Positions 44,947 to 53,475 are shown, counted from the first letter of the stretch. The stretch is 64,000 bases of DNA from Angustibacter luteus (GCF_039541115.1 NZ_BAABFP010000008.1:496001-560000); one strand, 5' to 3'. Notes: generated by a model from the letters alone, not told the origin. Numbers and translations: made by a program.

Positions 44947-45952
44947 CCGCGTGCCTGACCGCATGCCTGACCTGGTGCTGGGCCTGGACGGCGGCAACAG
45001 CAAGACCGACGTCGTCCTCGCCGACTCGACGGGGCGGGTGCTCGCGCGCCGACGCGGGCCGGGCACGCGCTCGCACGTCGACGGCATCGCGACCATGGTC
45101 GACGGTCTCGCCGTCCTGGTGGACGAGGTCCGGGCGGGTGCCGGCATCGCGCCCTCCCAGCCGGTCGCCGTCGGCGCGTTCTACATCGCGAACCTCGACC
45201 TGCCGGAGGCCGAACGCGAAGCGCAGCAGGCGATCGCGGCCCGCGGACTGGCCTCCCGGGTGGTCGTCGGCAACGACACGGTGGCGGTGCTGCACGCCGG
45301 GGCGCCGGACGGGTGGGGCGTCGCCGTCGTGTCCGGTGCCGGGATCAACGCGATCGGGGTGGACCCGGCCGGGACGGTCGCCCGGTTCCTGGCGCTCGGT
45401 GAGGCCACGGGCGACTGGGGCGGCGGCTGGGCGGTGTCCGTCAGCGGGATCGGCGCGGCAGTGCGAGCGGGTGATGGGCGGGGGGCGGCGACCCTGCTCG
45501 GTGACCGGCTGGCGAAGCACTTCGACCGGACCAGCGTGGAGCAGGTCGCGATCGACGTCGCCGACGGCACGATCCGCCAGCACGACGTGATCACGGCGGC
45601 ACCGGTGGTCTTCCGGGCGGCGGTCGACGGGGACGACGTCGCCGCCGCCATCGTGCACCGGCTCGGCGACGAGGTCGTCGAGTTCGTCCGGGCAGCCGTG
45701 AACCGGTTGGGGCTGAACGACATCGACGTCCCGGTGGTGCTCGGCGGCGGCACGCTGCAGCACGGTCCGACCTTGCTCCTGGACCACATCACCGCCCAGC
45801 TCGCCCATCAGGTGCCGCGCGCCCTGCCTCGGGTGCTCGACGTCCCTCCCGTCGCCGGCGCACTGCTCTCCGCGCTGGCCACCGCGGGCGCCGGGCACGA
45901 CGTCCTGGCGCGGGCCCGTGCCGCACTCACGGCCCGGGACGCCGGGACCTAG
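44939..45952 (+). CDS. BadF/BadG-type ATPase, GlcNAc-kinase-like sugar kinase
   Basis: 337 aa from GTG 44939; ATG 44927 and ATG 44963 are alternatives because the first codons lie in a threefold 12-bp repeat (GTGCCTGACCGC). ASKHA-fold kinase: phosphate loop LGLDGGNSKTDVVLA, VVSGAGINAIGV, GEATGDWGGGW and VVLGGGTLQ. Family members phosphorylate GlcNAc-type sugars. Overlaps the GH4 end, so the two are coupled; it may phosphorylate the imported disaccharide or the released monosaccharide. Confidence 0.88.
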   Translation: MPDRVPDRMPDLVLGLDGGNSKTDVVLADSTGRVLARRRGPGTRSHVDGIATMVDGLAVLVDEVRAGAGIAPSQPVAVGAFYIANLDLPEAEREAQQAIAARGLASRVVVGNDTVAVLHAGAPDGWGVAVVSGAGINAIGVDPAGTVARFLALGEATGDWGGGWAVSVSGIGAAVRAGDGRGAATLLGDRLAKHFDRTSVEQVAIDVADGTIRQHDVITAAPVVFRAAVDGDDVAAAIVHRLGDEVVEFVRAAVNRLGLNDIDVPVVLGGGTLQHGPTLLLDHITAQLAHQVPRALPRVLDVPPVAGALLSALATAGAGHDVLARARAALTARDAGT

Positions 45953-46007
45953 CCGAGCCCGGGTCCCCGGACTGATCGAGATCCACAGTCGCGCCAGGCA
46001 TTCCACC

Positions 46008-46754
46008 TCACGTGCGAGATCGCAGCACGGCGACCTCGGGGTACTCCTCCGGCGGTCCGTATCCGTGCTCGACCAGCCAACGCACGTTGCTCAGGCATCG
46101 CAACGACCACCAGGCGCGGATGAGCTCGCGGTCGACGTCCGTGCCGTAGCCGACGATGACGTCGTCGAGGTGCTCCGGGTGTCCGAGCGTGAGGGTGGCA
46201 AGGTCGAACAGCGCGTCACCCCGGGATCCCTCGGACCAGTCGATGACGCCGGTGACCTCGTCACCGGTGACGAAGACGTGGTCCACCTGCAGGTCGCCGT
46301 GCACAAAGACCTCTGCCCACGGCCGCAGCGCCCGCTCAGCGAGTCGGCGGTTGCGGGTGACCACCTCCGCCGGAAGGACGCCGTTCGCGACGAGCCACTC
46401 GCACTCACGGGCGAGGCCCGAGGCGAGCTCGTCGAGGCTCCGTCCGGGCCACGGTGGCGGCGGCGCGTTGTGCAGAGCTCGGACGGCAGCGCCGGCCGCG
46501 ACCCACGCCGCCGAGGTTGCGGCGGACGGCTCGCCGAGGTGGCCGAGCGCCGTCCCGGGAACCGCGGCCAACGCGAGCACGGGCGGGTTCCGCCAAAGGA
46601 TCGTCGGGGTCGGGAGCGGCGCCATCTCCATCACCTGGATCTCGACGTCGGTGCGGAACGGATCGGCATCGACCTTCAGGAACACGTCGCCGACGCGTAG
46701 GGTCGCCCGCTCGCGATGAGCGACGACGACCGAGACCTCCTCCACGTTGGCCAT
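46008..46754 (-). CDS. Aminoglycoside phosphotransferase (APH) family kinase
   Basis: 248 aa. Catalytic loop VFVHGDLQVDHVFV (Brenner-type HGDxxxxN/H) and the DFG-equivalent VIDWSEG, after a short N-lobe with VFLKVDAD supplying the ATP Lys. Transfers phosphate from ATP to a small molecule; may modify an antibiotic, but homology alone does not show resistance. Divergent from the Nudix-DinB gene. Confidence 0.88.
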   Translation of the reverse strand: MANVEEVSVVVAHRERATLRVGDVFLKVDADPFRTDVEIQVMEMAPLPTPTILWRNPPVLALAAVPGTALGHLGEPSAATSAAWVAAGAAVRALHNAPPPPWPGRSLDELASGLARECEWLVANGVLPAEVVTRNRRLAERALRPWAEVFVHGDLQVDHVFVTGDEVTGVIDWSEGSRGDALFDLATLTLGHPEHLDDVIVGYGTDVDRELIRAWWSLRCLSNVRWLVEHGYGPPEEYPEVAVLRSRT

Positions 46755-46837
46755 GATCGCGGGCTCGGCCGCCCGACGTCACCCCATATCTGCGCGCACC
46801 TGGACCCCGAGGTGGACGTCGTCGATAGCCTGCGGCG

Positions 46838-48013
46838 ATGGTCGCCAGGACTCCGATCGCCGTCGCTGCACTGGTGCGCGACGGCCTCGTGCTCCTGGTG
46901 CATCGCCATCCGCTGCGGCGGTGGTACCCGGATTGCTGGGACCTCGTCGGCGGACACATCGAGCCCGGCGAGTCGCCACGCCAGGCCGTGACCCGGGAAT
47001 GCCTCGAGGAGCTCGGTGTCTACGTCGAGGACCCTCGACCCCTCCCGCTGACGTTCAGCGACCCCACCCTGGACATGCACGCCTTCCTCGTGACGCGGTG
47101 GGAGGGGGAACCCGTCAACGCCGCACCCGAGGAGCACGACGACCTTCGCTGGTTCCGACCCGGCGAACTCGAAGACCTGAAGACTGCCCACCCGGGCAGC
47201 GTCCCGAGCCTCATCTGCGCACTGCAGGGCGCCACCGACCAGCCCGGCGAACGCTCCGGACGCGGACCCGCTGTCGGTGGGCCTTCGTATGCTGAGCGCG
47301 TGGCTGAGGGCGAGTTCGTCGACCGGGACCTGCGTGGCGCGCGGTTCATCGAGTGCGACCTGTCGGACGTGGTGATGCGCGGCGTCGACATCGCTGGGAT
47401 GGACATCGATGCTCCCTGGCTGCACGTAGGCCCGGGACTTCGGGTGAACGGGGTCGACGTGGCGCCGCTGGTCGAACAGGAGCTTGATCGCCGCTTTCCT
47501 GGCCGCAGCGAGCGGCGGGCGGAGAGCTCGGCTGGTCTGCGTGCGGCCTGGACCAGCGTGGACCAGGCGTGGGCCACGGCGATCGAGCGCGCGACGACGC
47601 TACCCGCCGGGTCCGTCGACGCAAGGATCGATGACGAGTGGTCCTTCGCGGAGACGCTGCGCCACCTAGTGCACGGCATCGACCTCTGGCTGGGCAAGGC
47701 CGTGCTGGGCCGGGAGGAGGCTGACTTCCATCCCCTCGGTCTCGGGTACGGCAGCAAGGCCTCCGAGGCTGTGCCTTATGGCGACATCGTGGCCGCCCGC
47801 GCGAACCGGGCCGCGATGGTGCGCGACTTCCTGGCCACCGTCACCGACGAGGTGCTCGACGAAGAGCGCCGCAACCCGCACAACCCGGCGAAGACCGAGA
47901 CGGTGCGCCACTGCCTGCACGTGATCCTCGGCGAGGGTTGGGAGCACCTGCGATTCGCCCTCCGTGACCTCGACGCGATCGAACACCCGCCAGCCCGGAC
48001 GTCGACGTCCTGA
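46838..48013 (+). CDS. Nudix hydrolase fused in frame to a pentapeptide/DinB_2 domain protein
   Basis: 391 codons without a stop. Residues 1-135 are a Nudix hydrolase with the complete box (GHIEPGES then RECLEELG). From about residue 155 a second protein begins: pentapeptide-like DRDLRGARFIECDLSDVVM, RINGVDV-like segment, then a DinB_2 four-helix domain with His in RHLVHGID and HCLHVILGEGWEH. The second part looks like a normally free protein whose start could be GTG 47300, so either a true fusion or a lost stop codon. Confidence 0.8.
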   Translation: MVARTPIAVAALVRDGLVLLVHRHPLRRWYPDCWDLVGGHIEPGESPRQAVTRECLEELGVYVEDPRPLPLTFSDPTLDMHAFLVTRWEGEPVNAAPEEHDDLRWFRPGELEDLKTAHPGSVPSLICALQGATDQPGERSGRGPAVGGPSYAERVAEGEFVDRDLRGARFIECDLSDVVMRGVDIAGMDIDAPWLHVGPGLRVNGVDVAPLVEQELDRRFPGRSERRAESSAGLRAAWTSVDQAWATAIERATTLPAGSVDARIDDEWSFAETLRHLVHGIDLWLGKAVLGREEADFHPLGLGYGSKASEAVPYGDIVAARANRAAMVRDFLATVTDEVLDEERRNPHNPAKTETVRHCLHVILGEGWEHLRFALRDLDAIEHPPARTSTS

Positions 48014-48057
48014 CCGGGCGGCGGCAGCCGCGAAGGGGCGCAGCTCACCCGATCCGG

Positions 48058-48612
48058 TCAATCGCCGTTCTTGGGCAGTCGCCACCCCCACTGCCACGGC
48101 CACAGGAACCTCCTGCCGTGGTGAGCGAGCTCGTCATAGGGGAGGAGGCGCAGGCGTCCGATCGCGCCGGCGAGCGCGTCCTCGTACTGAGCGGTCTCGA
48201 ACGCGAGAGAGGCGGGCGCATTCTCGATGGGCTCAGGCGGCTCGTAGCCGTTCTCCCAGGCGAACTGACTCCAGGTGGTCAGCTCGGTGCCTACCTGAAG
48301 CCTGGCCGTGACTGCTCCACACGCGAGATCACCGCACGCGCCGCACACGAAGAGGAAGATCCGTCCGATGTCGAGCCCGTCCGCCGGACGTACGCCGAGC
48401 AGCTCGTCGATGGCGCGCTCGACGCCTGGGAGCCAGGCACGGTTCAGTGGTGTGACAAGGCCGCGGCTACCGGGAAGGGAGTCCGACAAGGCCCGTCCGT
48501 CGACCACGATGTCGAGGAAGTGCGACTCGGGGTACCTCGTCACGTTCCCGTCGTGGAACGTCCGCCGCAACACGACAGCCTGCAGAGCGAGCTGCGAAAC
48601 CTCAGTGGTCAC
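48058..48612 (-). CDS. Hypothetical protein with CxxC-x4-C cluster
   Basis: 184 aa, GTG start. FVCGACGDLACGAVTARL holds three Cys in a pattern seen in a widespread actinobacterial family usually annotated as hypothetical or oxidoreductase; the rest has no motif I know. The stop codon lies in GATCCGGTCA, the same sequence that ends the repeat at 62161-62170, so this may be the first cassette of the array. Confidence 0.75.
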   Translation of the reverse strand: MTTEVSQLALQAVVLRRTFHDGNVTRYPESHFLDIVVDGRALSDSLPGSRGLVTPLNRAWLPGVERAIDELLGVRPADGLDIGRIFLFVCGACGDLACGAVTARLQVGTELTTWSQFAWENGYEPPEPIENAPASLAFETAQYEDALAGAIGRLRLLPYDELAHHGRRFLWPWQWGWRLPKNGD

Positions 48613-48662
48613 GAGTGCACCCCAAGGTCCGTTCGCCTCCCTCGATTCACACCTCGATCAGG

Positions 48663-48700
48663 GGCGACCGCACGTGCCGGCAGACTCCTCACGGCCTCTT
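48663..48700 (+). repeat. Degenerate left-arm repeat
   Basis: CGACCGCACG then GCCGGCAGACTCCTC matches the left arm consensus CGACCGCGCACG-GCGGCAGATCC with several changes. Between the first two small genes of the array. Confidence 0.3.
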
Positions 48701-49090
48701 GCGAGGTCGGGCGAACGCCCGGGCCGGATCGATCGCGGCGTAGGCGAACACCAGTCCGAGCACGATAAGCAGGAGTCCAGCCAGGATCTGCGTCGGGCTC
48801 CCCGCCAGGTGGGCCTGTGTGGGGTTCGATGCCGCGTAGCGGATCGTGACGGTGTCGCCCGTATGAAGGGACTCGTCCTCCAGGGTTGTGGTGACGTCGC
48901 GCCCGGATGAGGTGGTGAAGCGGACGGTGAAGGTGTCCGGCCACCGGTCGCGCGCCTCGACGCTGACTACCTGCGCCTGAGCCGTTACCCCGTCGCGGGA
49001 CACGGCAAGCTCGGCCGCCAAGAGCGACACGCCCCACGCGATCAGGCCAGCGCACATGACGATCGAGAACGAGCGTTGAATGATCCGCAT
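48689..49090 (-). CDS. DUF3592 membrane protein
   Basis: 133 aa from ATG 49090. Two membrane helices (about 8-28 and 97-117) flank an extracytoplasmic beta domain with VVSVEARDRWPDTFTVRFTT and GDTVTIRYAASNPTQAHL, the DUF3592 pattern. Function unknown. The final residues are basic (RPRKRP). Confidence 0.82.
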   Translation of the reverse strand: MRIIQRSFSIVMCAGLIAWGVSLLAAELAVSRDGVTAQAQVVSVEARDRWPDTFTVRFTTSSGRDVTTTLEDESLHTGDTVTIRYAASNPTQAHLAGSPTQILAGLLLIVLGLVFAYAAIDPARAFARPRKRP

Positions 49091-49311
49091 CGGTCTGCGC
49101 CATTCCGGCCTTGCCTTGGCCGAGGCCGCCGGCGGCGGCTTCGCGACGGTTCGGTCGACGTGCGGCAATGACCGACGCGGGTGGCGACGACTGACGGCCA
49201 CGCGAGGGTGCCTCCTCTCCATCCGTGCACGTGCTGATGCCGGCCCTCGGTTCCCGGACGGCGGCGCCCGCTGGATGATCGCACGCGTCGGCTCGACGCC
49301 CGGCCGCGCCC
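49091..49311. other. Gap without a supported gene
   Basis: 221 bp between the DUF3592 gene and a very small gene. Open frames exist on both strands, but none shows a ribosome site or recognisable protein. No repeat copy is evident. Confidence 0.4.
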
Positions 49312-49455
49312 CTATGCGTGGTCGCGAGGCTCGCTCATCGTCGCGAGGCTTTGCGCTATCGACGCCAGGGCTAGGGCCTGGACCGCCTCCCAGGTACCGG
49401 GCTTCAGCTTCTCCGCCAACTTCGTCGCCTGCTCTGCGAGTTCCTTTGCCGTCAT
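49312..49455 (-). CDS. Very small helical protein
   Basis: 47 aa, start ATG 49455 (GTG 49461 possible). KELAEQATKLAEKLKPGTWEAVQALALASIAQSL reads as two amphipathic helices. No family assigned. Could be a short antitoxin- or adaptor-like product, but this is a guess; it is kept because codon positions look coding. Confidence 0.4.
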   Translation of the reverse strand: MTAKELAEQATKLAEKLKPGTWEAVQALALASIAQSLATMSEPRDHA

Positions 49456-49512
49456 GTCGTGCACGGTACGGAGGCCGCGCGCCTGGTGCGTGGCGACGCG
49501 CGGAGCTCCTCG

Positions 49513-49541
49513 TCCCTCCACGCGGCAGATCCGGGCGCCAC
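49513..49541 (+). repeat. Right-arm repeat copy
   Basis: CCTCCACGCGGCAGATCCGGGCG, one change from the consensus right arm. It lies in front of the end of the first VOC gene, whose stop is in TCTTCAGAC, close to the GTTCAG box seen at other copies. Confidence 0.7.
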
Positions 49542-49554
49542 GAGCTGCACGTCT

Positions 49555-49941
49555 TCAGACGGCTTCCGCGACCTGGATCAGGTGACCGTCCGGATCCTCG
49601 ACCCACGCGATGAGGAGCCGCCCAAGCCACGGCTGCGGCTCCTTCACCGGCGTGGCCCCGACCTCTTGGAGGCGTGCGTATGAAGCCGCGGCGTCGTCCG
49701 TCCACAGAATCACGGCAGCACGCTGGCCATGCGCAACGGGCTCGAGGCCATGGTCGTCGCGAGTGGACCCCTCGCTGGCCAGACCGATTCGGTACCCGTC
49801 GAGCACCAGGTCGACGTGGATGGGGGAACCCTCCGTGGGAGTTCTGAAGACCTCCTCAAAACCGAGCGCTTCATAGAAGCTCACCGTCCGAGGCAAGTCC
49901 CTACTGAACAACACGACCTGGGGGGTCCTGAACAGGCTCAC
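49555..49941 (-). CDS. VOC-family protein (array cassette)
   Basis: 128 aa from GTG 49941. One glyoxalase/bleomycin-resistance fold unit set: VVLFSRDLPRTVSFYEALGF, WTDDAAASYARLQEVGATPV, AWVEDPDGHLIQVAE. VOC proteins are frequent integron cassette cargo. Substrate unknown. Confidence 0.85.
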   Translation of the reverse strand: MSLFRTPQVVLFSRDLPRTVSFYEALGFEEVFRTPTEGSPIHVDLVLDGYRIGLASEGSTRDDHGLEPVAHGQRAAVILWTDDAAASYARLQEVGATPVKEPQPWLGRLLIAWVEDPDGHLIQVAEAV

Positions 49942-49987
49942 CTTCGCAGTCTGGCAGGACCAACGGCGCAAAGCTCACCGTCTAGCC

Positions 49988-50038
49988 CTCCCACCGTGGC
50001 ATGACCGGTCGGCCGCCCTCAACGCGGCAGACCGGCCG
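49988..50038 (+). repeat. attC-like repeat, shortened
   Basis: GTGGCATGACCGGTC followed by GGCCGCCCTCAACGCGGCAG and ACCGGCCG. Left half truncated, right half close to consensus. Lies between two minus-strand VOC genes. Confidence 0.7.
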
Positions 50039-50041
50039 AAG

Positions 50042-50262
50042 ATGACGGCACTGAGTGGGGATACTGGAGACGCCGTCAAGATCGAAATCCCCGAGGAGAC
50101 GTTCGCTGCGCGCTGGGCGACGTCCCGCGGTACCTGCGCTCGCTGGGCCTCGGACGGCTCCGCAAGGACCACAGCCTGCCGTTGACCCCTCCGGCGGAGA
50201 AGGTCTGGATTCAGTCCGTGCAGGAGTTTCGGCGACGCCCTGTCCGCGGCAGATGCGGACGT
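50042..50262 (+). pseudogene. Probable frameshifted small gene
   Basis: An ATG at about 50042 opens MTALSGDTGDAVKIEIPEE, which soon becomes unconvincing and stops. The next frame continues with LGDVPRYLRSLGLGRLRK and PPAEKVWIQSVQEFRRR, a coherent protein-like sequence. A single indel near 50110 would join them. No family recognised. A decayed cassette is the best reading. Confidence 0.35.
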
Positions 50263-50637
50263 CTATCTGAACTCGGTGAGGGACAGCACGTTTCCGTCAG
50301 GATCGCTGAACCACGCGACGTGATCGCCGTTTGGAGTCGTCCACACACCTTGCGCGTCCTGCTCCATGCCGTCGTATCGGGCGAAGACAACGCCGAGCGA
50401 AACGAGCCCGCTGACGGACTTGCTCAGGTCAGCCACGCGCCAGCCGAGAACGGTGTAACCGGGGTGGGCTACCTTCGCCACGGCAGTGACGCGCAGCATG
50501 GTGCGGTGAGCGTCAAACACGACCGCGTAGGCGTTCTCATCGATGACGCGAAGCCCGAGGACTCGCTCGTAGAAGGTGCGCGCCCGGGCCAAATCGGTTG
50601 CGGGCGCGAATGCGACCACATCGCTGGTTGCCAGCAC
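50263..50637 (-). CDS. VOC-family protein (array cassette)
   Basis: 124 aa from GTG 50637; the open frame continues upstream. VVAFAPATDLARARTFYERVLGL, TVLGWRVADLSKSVSGLVSLGV, WTTPNGDHVAWFSDPDGNVLSLTEF: a single VOC domain with the usual metal-ligand strand ends. Differs clearly from the neighbour at 49555, so not a local duplication. Confidence 0.87.
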   Translation of the reverse strand: MLATSDVVAFAPATDLARARTFYERVLGLRVIDENAYAVVFDAHRTMLRVTAVAKVAHPGYTVLGWRVADLSKSVSGLVSLGVVFARYDGMEQDAQGVWTTPNGDHVAWFSDPDGNVLSLTEFR

Positions 50638-50760
50638 GGCAGCCCCCTCAACGGTGACGACAAGCGCTTCAGTGTGCCGCACGAGTACCGCGGCCTGCAC
50701 TCCTCTCGGCCTGAGAGTCGATCGGCGCCGGGCCGCAGGCAGGCGGCGAAGTGACGCGGG

Positions 50761-50785
50761 TACGGATCGCGGCAGATCCGGGCGT
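50761..50785 (+). repeat. Repeat fragment
   Basis: ACGGATCGCGGCAGATCCGGGCG-like core between the second VOC gene and the next plus-strand gene. Confidence 0.55.
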
Positions 50786-50814
50786 TGCCCGGAGGTCGCC
50801 TTTCCACCAGTCTG

Positions 50815-51186
50815 ATGCGCGTGACAGGGATGATCCGTCAGCTTCAGGTTGCCCTTGAGGAGCGGGCCTGGACGCAGACGCGGCTGTCAATGCGCGAGCC
50901 CACAGCCTCCTTGTCGACGGAACTTCTTGAACTGCGCCCCGTTGATGGCTCCGGCGCGACGATCAAGGTCGTCGAGGATGGGGGCAGCCTCCATGTCATG
51001 GCGGGTGATCGCACCGAGGACTTGCTCGACAATCAGCGCGCTGCCTTGGATCTGATCGCGGCCATCGTTGAGCAGGGATTGGTCGAGGACTACCTGCTCG
51101 GGTGGTTCCGGAACGGCCGTCCTGCAAGCGGTGGCGAGATGCCGCGCAGTGGTTGGCGACGGCGCAAGGTATGGCCGGCACATTGA
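50815..51186 (+). CDS. Hypothetical protein
   Basis: 123 aa from ATG 50815 (ATG 50830 possible). The middle, LLELRPVDGSGATIKVVEDGGSLHVMAGDRTEDLLD, reads as beta strands, followed by helix NQRAALDLIAAIVEQGLVEDYLLGW. Soluble, no motif known to me. Ends just before a full repeat copy. Confidence 0.6.
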   Translation: MRVTGMIRQLQVALEERAWTQTRLSMREPTASLSTELLELRPVDGSGATIKVVEDGGSLHVMAGDRTEDLLDNQRAALDLIAAIVEQGLVEDYLLGWFRNGRPASGGEMPRSGWRRRKVWPAH

Positions 51187-51198
51187 CAGGGCCAATCA

Positions 51199-51268
51199 CC
51201 TGAACATCGGCAGGGGCGCACGCTCTGCGGCAGGACCGGGCGATCGCCCCCAACGCGGCATGACAGTG
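51199..51268 (+). repeat. attC-like repeat, full copy
   Basis: Left box CTGAACATC (51200-51208), then GGCAGGGGCGCACGCTCTG, CGGCAGGACCGGGCGATCG and CCCCCAACGCGGCATGACAG. Both arms present; the left box reads as the exact complement of the GATGTTCAG right boxes elsewhere. Confidence 0.75.
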
Positions 51269-51289
51269 CACGACAAGCGTGGTGCTTTG

Positions 51290-51928
51290 ATGTGGGGCAT
51301 GGCTTTGGAGACCACACGGTTGCTCTACCTTGCGCGTCACGCCGAGCCAGAAGGCGGCGACAGCTCGGGACTGACGTCGAACGGTGCACGGCAGGCTGAG
51401 TACTTGGGCCGGCGACTCGCACCTCTGGCGGTGGGCCGAATCACGCATGGGCCGCTCCCCCGTGCGGCCGAGACGGCACGAGTGATGGCGGAGCAGTTCG
51501 ATCAGATGCCCTCACTCTCTGAACTCGACGCCGCAGGCGACTACGTCCCACATGTGCCGGGTCGTGACGAACTGCCCGATGCCTGGGCGGACGCCGTGCT
51601 GTCCTTCATGGGAGACGTCTCCCAGGACGAGGTGGCCCACGGCGCCACTCTCGGTGCCCGGGCCGTCGATCTGCTGGCCGGCCCTGCGGTGGATGGGCGG
51701 GAACCTGTCGATGTCGTCGTTACCCACGCTTTCACTATCGGGTGGTTGGTGCGCCACGCGTTGGACGCCCCGGCCTGGCGCTGGTTCCCCCCGAACCAAT
51801 GCCACGCCGGACTGACGGTCATCAGGTACGAGGTCGACGGCCCTCCGTCGGTCGTCGTCGCCAACGACATCGCTCACCTACCGACCGAACTCCAGTGGAC
51901 CGGATTTCCGATGCATCTGCGGCTGTGA
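51290..51928 (+). CDS. Histidine phosphatase family protein
   Basis: 212 aa (ATG 51299 is an alternative). Phosphohistidine motif LARHAEP near the start, GARQAEYLGRRL, GPLPRAAETARVMAEQ with the phosphate-binding Arg, and the second catalytic His in VVVTHAFTIGWLVRHAL. Phosphoglycerate-mutase-like fold acting on small phosphoesters. Follows directly on a repeat copy. Confidence 0.9.
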   Translation: MWGMALETTRLLYLARHAEPEGGDSSGLTSNGARQAEYLGRRLAPLAVGRITHGPLPRAAETARVMAEQFDQMPSLSELDAAGDYVPHVPGRDELPDAWADAVLSFMGDVSQDEVAHGATLGARAVDLLAGPAVDGREPVDVVVTHAFTIGWLVRHALDAPAWRWFPPNQCHAGLTVIRYEVDGPPSVVVANDIAHLPTELQWTGFPMHLRL

Positions 51929-51935
51929 GGCACCC

Positions 51936-51978
51936 GTCCGCTCATCGGCCTTGACCACAGGGAGGCATGACCGTCCTC
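51936..51978 (+). repeat. Degenerate left-arm repeat
   Basis: CCGCTCATCGGCCTTGACC then GCATGACCGTCC resembles the left arms at 59781 and 60175. In the 212-bp gap before the SDR gene, which otherwise holds nothing I can identify. Confidence 0.5.
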
Positions 51979-52140
51979 GCTGTGGCCTGTTCCAATGGCG
52001 CCGTCAACTCCGCAAAAGTGGCCGGTCACCTTTGAGGTGATGGCCGCTGAGAGACCGTCTTCGGTGGTGGTCGCCTCAGCACCGATCTTGCGGGGCCGGG
52101 CTCGCTTGACCGCGACCTCTGGGCAGGTAAGCATCTGCGG

Positions 52141-52950
52141 ATGCTTCCTGATGCGTTTCGCCTCGCCGATCGCGTCGCGTTGGTCACTGGTGCGGGCGCG
52201 CCGGACGGCATCGGCCTGTCGGCGGCCCGACTGCTGGGTGCTCTTGGTGCCCGAGTGGCAGTGTCGGCGACCACCGACCGCGTGGTGGAACGCGCCGCCG
52301 AGCTGCAAGTATCGGGTGTCGACTCCATGGGGGTGGTGGCTGACCTCACCCAGGACGACCAGGTGCGGCAGGCACTCGCTGCAGTCGAGCGGGAGCTCGG
52401 TCGGCCCACGATCCTGGTGAATTGCGCGGGGATGACGAGCCTCAGCGCACCTGCGATCGACGTTGCGTCCTCTGGTGGCGAGGAGTCCGGGACTGCAACC
52501 GGTATGACCTACGACCTGTGGCGCCGGTCGCTCGCTCGCAACCTTGACACGGCGTTCCTGACGACGCGGGCGGTGCTTCCGGGGATGCAGCAAGCGGGCT
52601 GGGGTCGAGTCGTCATGGTGGCCTCGGTGACCGGGCCGGTCATGGCGATGCGGGGGGAGGCGGCCTACGCCGCCGCCAAGGCCGGCATGGTGGGCTTGGC
52701 CCGCTCCATCGCAGTGGACTACGCCCGGGACGGCGTCACTTCCAATGCCGTGGCGCCCGGCTGGGTCCGCACCGGTAGCCAGACCGCCGACGAGGCGATC
52801 CAAGCGCGTCACACTCCGGTCGGGAGAAGTGCCACCCCGGACGAGGTCGCCTCGGCCATCGCCTTCTTGTGCAGCCCTGGCGCCTCCTACGTCACCGGTC
52901 AGTGTCTCGTCGTTGACGGCGGCAACAGCATCGCGGAAGAGCGCAGTTGA
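52141..52950 (+). CDS. SDR-family oxidoreductase, FabG-like (array cassette)
   Basis: 269 aa. Cofactor loop [26 protein letters not shown], catalytic Ser in [31 protein letters not shown] and the C-terminal [13 protein letters not shown], all typical of 3-oxoacyl-ACP reductase-like enzymes. It is the largest gene of the array and carries an insertion before the active site ([16 protein letters not shown]). Substrate unknown. Confidence 0.9.
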   Translation: MLPDAFRLADRVALVTGAGAPDGIGLSAARLLGALGARVAVSATTDRVVERAAELQVSGVDSMGVVADLTQDDQVRQALAAVERELGRPTILVNCAGMTSLSAPAIDVASSGGEESGTATGMTYDLWRRSLARNLDTAFLTTRAVLPGMQQAGWGRVVMVASVTGPVMAMRGEAAYAAAKAGMVGLARSIAVDYARDGVTSNAVAPGWVRTGSQTADEAIQARHTPVGRSATPDEVASAIAFLCSPGASYVTGQCLVVDGGNSIAEERS

Positions 52951-53074
52951 TCGGACCGGATGCCACCCCGTGCCCGTTGCCTTCAGGATCGCCCTGAGCG
53001 GCGTACCCGCGTGGGTTGGGTCTTCGGCCGGTAACGGGCACCAGGAAGCGCCGGGCCTCAGGACATCTCCACCC

Positions 53075-53098
53075 TCACCGCAGCAGATCCGGAATCCA
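53075..53098 (+). repeat. Right-arm repeat copy
   Basis: CACCCTCACCGCAGCAGATCCGG, two changes from consensus, between the SDR and the small membrane-protein gene. Confidence 0.6.
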
Positions 53099-53112
53099 AA
53101 TCCCGAGAGCAC

Positions 53113-53475
53113 CTACCAAGTCCATAGCACGACGATCACAGCCAGCAGGATGCCGCCGCAGAGCGGGACGAACCAGTTCTCGAACTTCTCATCCCCGTCA
53201 GTCCAACCTTCAGGGCGCTCCCGGCCGCCAAACGCCGTGAGCTCGACCCTGCTGCGCACGACGAGGATCGCGGCTAGGCCCACGCCCGCCATGATGGCGA
53301 GCGCCTCGTTCACAGTGGTGGCCGATGCTGCCAGGCCGCTGCAACAGACGAGGACGAAGGCGAACATCGCTGCCAGAGCGATGCGACGCTCGTGGCCGTG
53401 CCAACGATGGCAAGCCGCCCAGACCGCGAGGCCCCAAGAGATGAGCGCACACAGCGCTGGGCCTGCGGTGATCAT
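53113..53475 (-). CDS. Small membrane protein
   Basis: 120 aa with hydrophobic segments at about 3-20, 32-70 (two helices) and 103-119, joined by a polar loop with RPEGWTDGDEKFENW. No family recognised. Typical of integron-type cargo in size and obscurity. Confidence 0.65.
   Translation of the reverse strand: MITAGPALCALISWGLAVWAACHRWHGHERRIALAAMFAFVLVCCSGLAASATTVNEALAIMAGVGLAAILVVRSRVELTAFGGRERPEGWTDGDEKFENWFVPLCGGILLAVIVVLWTW

Noticed and set aside
46008-46754. Antibiotic resistance gene
   Set aside because: The APH fold is shared by many kinases of unrelated substrates; nothing in the sequence shows aminoglycoside specificity.
49555-50637. Tandem duplication of two VOC genes
   Set aside because: The two proteins share only the fold; sequence differs throughout and a repeat copy separates them, so they look like independent cassettes.
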